Shown here piece by piece: positions 32,740-34,824 of a stretch of DNA of 34,824 bases. The DNA is from Nitrospirota bacterium. GTDB taxonomy: Bacteria > Nitrospirota > Nitrospiria > SBBL01 > JAADHI01. The stretch spans positions 1-34,824 of the forward strand of contig JAJDBW010000080.1 in NCBI GenBank assembly GCA_029261155.1, in the 5' to 3' direction. The notes beneath the pieces are model-generated. The model had not been told where the DNA came from, did no database searches, and saw only the letters and a list, made by a program, of their open reading frames with translations. Position 1 is the first letter of the stretch, and each line of letters opens with the position of its first letter. The translations under genes were made by a program, and so were the position numbers.

Positions 32740-34131
32740 ATGGCCAAAACCAAGACCGCATTTTTCTGTCAGGAATGCGGCTTTCGTTCGCCGAAATGGC
32801 TCGGGAAGTGTAACGGCTGCGAGGCATGGAACACCCTTGTTGAAGAAACCATCGTCCCCGTCGGGGCGGATGCCGATTCGGGCCGCTGGATTGCCGTGGG
32901 GTCGAAAGCGCAGGGAGAAAACAAGCCGATTCCCCTCGATAAAATTGAAGTCTCCGGCGAGGCGAGAACCCCGACCGGTTCCTCCGAATTCGACCGGGTT
33001 CTCGGCGGCGGGGTGGTCGCCGGATCGGTCATCTTAATCGGAGGCGATCCCGGCATAGGAAAATCGACCCTCATCCTCCAATCGCTCAACCATCTTGGGA
33101 AAGGGCGCGGCAAGGTCCTTTATGTGTCGGGTGAAGAATCGGCGGCTCAGATCCGCTTGCGCGCCGACCGGCTTTCGATTCAATCCGACCATCTTTATGT
33201 GCTGGCCGAAACCGCATTTGAAGAGATCATCGCCCATGCCGAAAATCTGAAACCGGTCGCCATCGTCGTCGATTCCATTCAAACGGTGTATACCCGCCGG
33301 ATGAGTTCCGCGCCCGGCAGCGTCAGCCAAATTCGTGAAGTCGCGGCCCAGCTCATGTTTTATGCCAAGCGCTCGAATGTCGCCATCTTCATCATCGGGC
33401 ATGTCACCAAAGAAGGGGCGATTGCGGGGCCGCGCGTTTTGGAACACATTGTCGATTGCGTCCTGTATTTCGAAGGGGGAAAGGACCATGCCTATCGGAT
33501 CTTGCGCGGCGTGAAAAACCGTTTCGGCGCTATCAACGAACTCGGCATCTTCGAGATGAAGGGGGTCGGCCTGGTCGAGGTCGAAAATCCCTCCGGCCTT
33601 TTTTTATCGGAACGCCCGAAGGACGCCGCCGGTTCCGTCGTTGTCGCCACCCAAGAGGGCAGCCGCCCCATGCTGGTGGAACTTCAGGCCCTCGTGAGTT
33701 CGTCCTATTTAGGTTCGGCCCGACGCATGGCCTTGGGCGTCGATCCCAACCGCGTGTCGCTTCTCTTGGCGATCTTGGAAAAACGCGCGGGCCTGCACCT
33801 CGGCGATCAGGACGTCTTTGTCAACGTCGTCAGTGGAATACAGATGAATGAACCGGCCATCGACTTGGGCATCATCGCGGCGGTCGCTTCTTCTTTTCGC
33901 GACCGGCCCATCGATCCGGAGACCATCGTCTTCGGAGAAGTCGGCCTGGCCGGAGAAATCCGCGGCATCCAGAAAGCCGCTCAGCGCATTCGCGAGGCCG
34001 AAAAGCTCGGCTTCAAACGCTGTATTCTACCGAAGCGAAACGAAACGCAGCTCCGGGAGGAAGAGAAGGGGAAGATCAAAATAGAATTGGTCGGGGTCGC
34101 GCAGATCGGCGATGTGCTGGAGGTGATATAA
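32740..34131 (+). CDS. radA: DNA repair protein RadA (Sms)
   Basis: 463 residues from ATG 32740, preceded by GGAGGAAGA; the longer open frame starting at 32593 has no ribosome binding site. A C4 zinc finger (Cys10, Cys13, Cys24, Cys27) is followed by a RecA-like ATPase with Walker A GGDPGIGKST (101-110), Walker B AIVVDSIQ and the RadA-specific KNRFG (259-263), then a Lon-like domain. RadA is a hexameric branch-migration helicase that extends RecA-made recombination intermediates. Length and all motifs are normal. An extended -10 site for hicBA overlaps its stop codon. Confidence 0.97.
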   Translation: MAKTKTAFFCQECGFRSPKWLGKCNGCEAWNTLVEETIVPVGADADSGRWIAVGSKAQGENKPIPLDKIEVSGEARTPTGSSEFDRVLGGGVVAGSVILIGGDPGIGKSTLILQSLNHLGKGRGKVLYVSGEESAAQIRLRADRLSIQSDHLYVLAETAFEEIIAHAENLKPVAIVVDSIQTVYTRRMSSAPGSVSQIREVAAQLMFYAKRSNVAIFIIGHVTKEGAIAGPRVLEHIVDCVLYFEGGKDHAYRILRGVKNRFGAINELGIFEMKGVGLVEVENPSGLFLSERPKDAAGSVVVATQEGSRPMLVELQALVSSSYLGSARRMALGVDPNRVSLLLAILEKRAGLHLGDQDVFVNVVSGIQMNEPAIDLGIIAAVASSFRDRPIDPETIVFGEVGLAGEIRGIQKAAQRIREAEKLGFKRCILPKRNETQLREEEKGKIKIELVGVAQIGDVLEVI

Positions 34132-34132
34132 T
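34124..34132 (+). promoter_or_regulatory. Extended -10 promoter of hicBA
   Basis: TGATATAAT overlaps the radA stop codon. No good -35 box is seen 17 bases upstream, as is usual for extended -10 promoters. Transcription would start about 50 bases before hicB. Confidence 0.5.
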
Positions 34133-34187
34133 TTAATCCGCGCAAGGTGGTTTTCCCTAAAGTGGAATTTTCATAAAGGATCTGATC

Positions 34188-34400
34188 ATGAATAAGACAT
34201 TTACGGCGATTTTGCATAAAGAGGGTGATTTATATGTCGCGGAATGCCCTGAAGTCGGGACGGCGAGCCAGGGGCCTTCCGTTGAAGAGGCGGTTAAAAA
34301 TTTACGCGAAGCAACGGAGCTTTATCTTGAGGAGTTTCCCGTAGAGGGAATGGAACGTCCGTTGATGACAACTTTTGAAGTTTCGATCAATGCCGCCTGA
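34188..34400 (+). CDS. hicB: HicB-family antitoxin
   Basis: 70 residues, cytosolic. It has the HicB partial-RNase-H fold pattern: FTAILHKEGDLYVAECPEVGTASQG, then SVEEAVKNLREATELYLEE. It ends without a helix-turn-helix or ribbon-helix-helix domain, so it is the short HicB type and may not repress its own promoter strongly. AAAGGA precedes the ATG. It overlaps hicA by 11 bases. The order antitoxin-then-toxin is the reverse of E. coli hicAB. Confidence 0.85.
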   Translation: MNKTFTAILHKEGDLYVAECPEVGTASQGPSVEEAVKNLREATELYLEEFPVEGMERPLMTTFEVSINAA

Positions 34401-34617
34401 GCTTCCGCATATTACCGGAAAACGGGCGATCAAGGTTTTCGAAGATTTAGGGTTTGAAGTCGTGAGGCAAAGAGGGAGCCACGTTGTTTTGAGAAAGGGA
34501 GAGCGTGGCTGCGTTGTCCCTCTTCATAAAGAACTCGCTGTTGGCACGCTTAGAAGCGCGATCAAGCAGGCGGGCCTAACTGTCGAAGCGTTTGTCGAAA
34601 TGTATAAACGGAAATGA
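34390..34617 (+). CDS. hicA: HicA-family mRNA interferase toxin
   Basis: 75 residues from ATG 34390, inside the end of hicB; a TTG at 34375 is an alternative. The double-stranded-RNA-binding-like fold is recognisable by KVFEDLGFEVVRQRGSHVVLRK, with catalytic His31 in GSH, and by the late VPLHKELAVGTLRSAIKQAGL. HicA cleaves mRNA and tmRNA when not held by HicB. The toxin looks intact. Confidence 0.85.
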   Translation: MPPELPHITGKRAIKVFEDLGFEVVRQRGSHVVLRKGERGCVVPLHKELAVGTLRSAIKQAGLTVEAFVEMYKRK

Positions 34618-34691
34618 CGGATACCTTGGCAAAGAAATGCTACATCCTGCAAAATTCCTTGTTCGAGGCTTGTCATTATTTATCTTGCCTC

Positions 34692-34720
34692 TTAACAATT
34701 TACAGCATAGGAGATATAAT
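34692..34720 (+). promoter_or_regulatory. Promoter of the IS1595-type transposase
   Basis: TTAACA (34692-34697), 17 bases, TATAAT (34715-34720). A GGAGG site at 34741-34745 precedes the ATG at 34750. Confidence 0.65.
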
Positions 34721-34749
34721 GGTGAAAATTGAGGGAAAGAGGAGGCGAG

Positions 34750-34824
34750 ATGCAGAAAGAAGAGGCCGTATTTTTAAAATGGCAGATCCGTTTTGGGACA
34801 GAAGAAGCGTGTGTAAAGTATCTT
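34750..34824 (+). CDS. IS1595-type transposase, N-terminal start only
   Basis: The last 25 codons of the window read AVFLKWQIRFGTEEACVKYL after MQKEE. F...FGTEEAC..YL is how IS1595-family (ISXO2-like) transposases begin, before their zinc ribbon. The rest lies beyond the window edge. No clear terminal inverted repeat could be identified upstream. I cannot tell if the copy is intact. Confidence 0.6.
   Translation, partial: MQKEEAVFLKWQIRFGTEEACVKYL

Noticed and set aside
1-34824. CRISPR array
   Set aside because: I saw no regularly spaced direct repeats of CRISPR size on either strand, and no cas-like gene.

Overview
The window looks like a chromosomal segment of a Gram-negative, diderm bacterium. 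It carries a beta-barrel outer-membrane protein, a lipoprotein, an RND/MMPL exporter, an NtrC-type sigma-54 activator and an HD-GYP protein. Base composition is near 50% GC. The mixture recalls deep-branching lineages such as Nitrospirota, Nitrospinota or former Deltaproteobacteria, but no phylogenetic marker here lets me name the group.

Layout. Bases 1-2902 are accessory: the 3' end of an IS transposase, a secreted protein of unknown function, and a frameshifted alkaline-phosphatase-superfamily gene. Bases 3241-6848 hold an MMPL exporter followed by an outer-membrane barrel. Bases 7056-10234 are housekeeping: a LOG-family protein, homoserine kinase (thrB), fructose-1,6-bisphosphatase (fbp) and tRNA-Ala(CGC). 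Bases 10631-16158 are signalling: an NtrC-like regulator, a small exported protein, and a HEAT-repeat protein paired with an HD-GYP protein, which appear to share an N-terminal module. Bases 16227-19057 (minus) encode a radical SAM/B12-type protein, a [2Fe-2S] ferredoxin and a DUF3105 protein. Then come a 2-Cys peroxiredoxin, a gamma-glutamylcyclotransferase-like protein and an unknown gene.

The most interesting part is 21101-25126 (minus). It runs lexA, then a RecA/Rad51-like protein without Walker motifs, then an intrinsic terminator, then a 95-aa helical protein beginning MGRT, then a B-family DNA polymerase whose three exonuclease motifs are degenerate and whose motif C reads IVDS. lexA is preceded by a TTGACA-17-TATATT promoter and an 18-bp perfect palindrome that covers its start codon, so the set is probably SOS-controlled and lexA mRNA is probably leaderless. 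I read this as a PolB2-type translesion synthesis cassette standing where many bacteria have imuA-imuB-dnaE2. Two more repair genes, dinB (28329) and radA (32740), lie within 10 kb.

The right part also holds an orphan SIR2-domain protein (possible defence), a hybrid histidine kinase, an aldehyde dehydrogenase overlapping a beta-propeller lipoprotein gene, a hicB-hicA toxin-antitoxin pair, and the start of an IS1595-type transposase running off the window.
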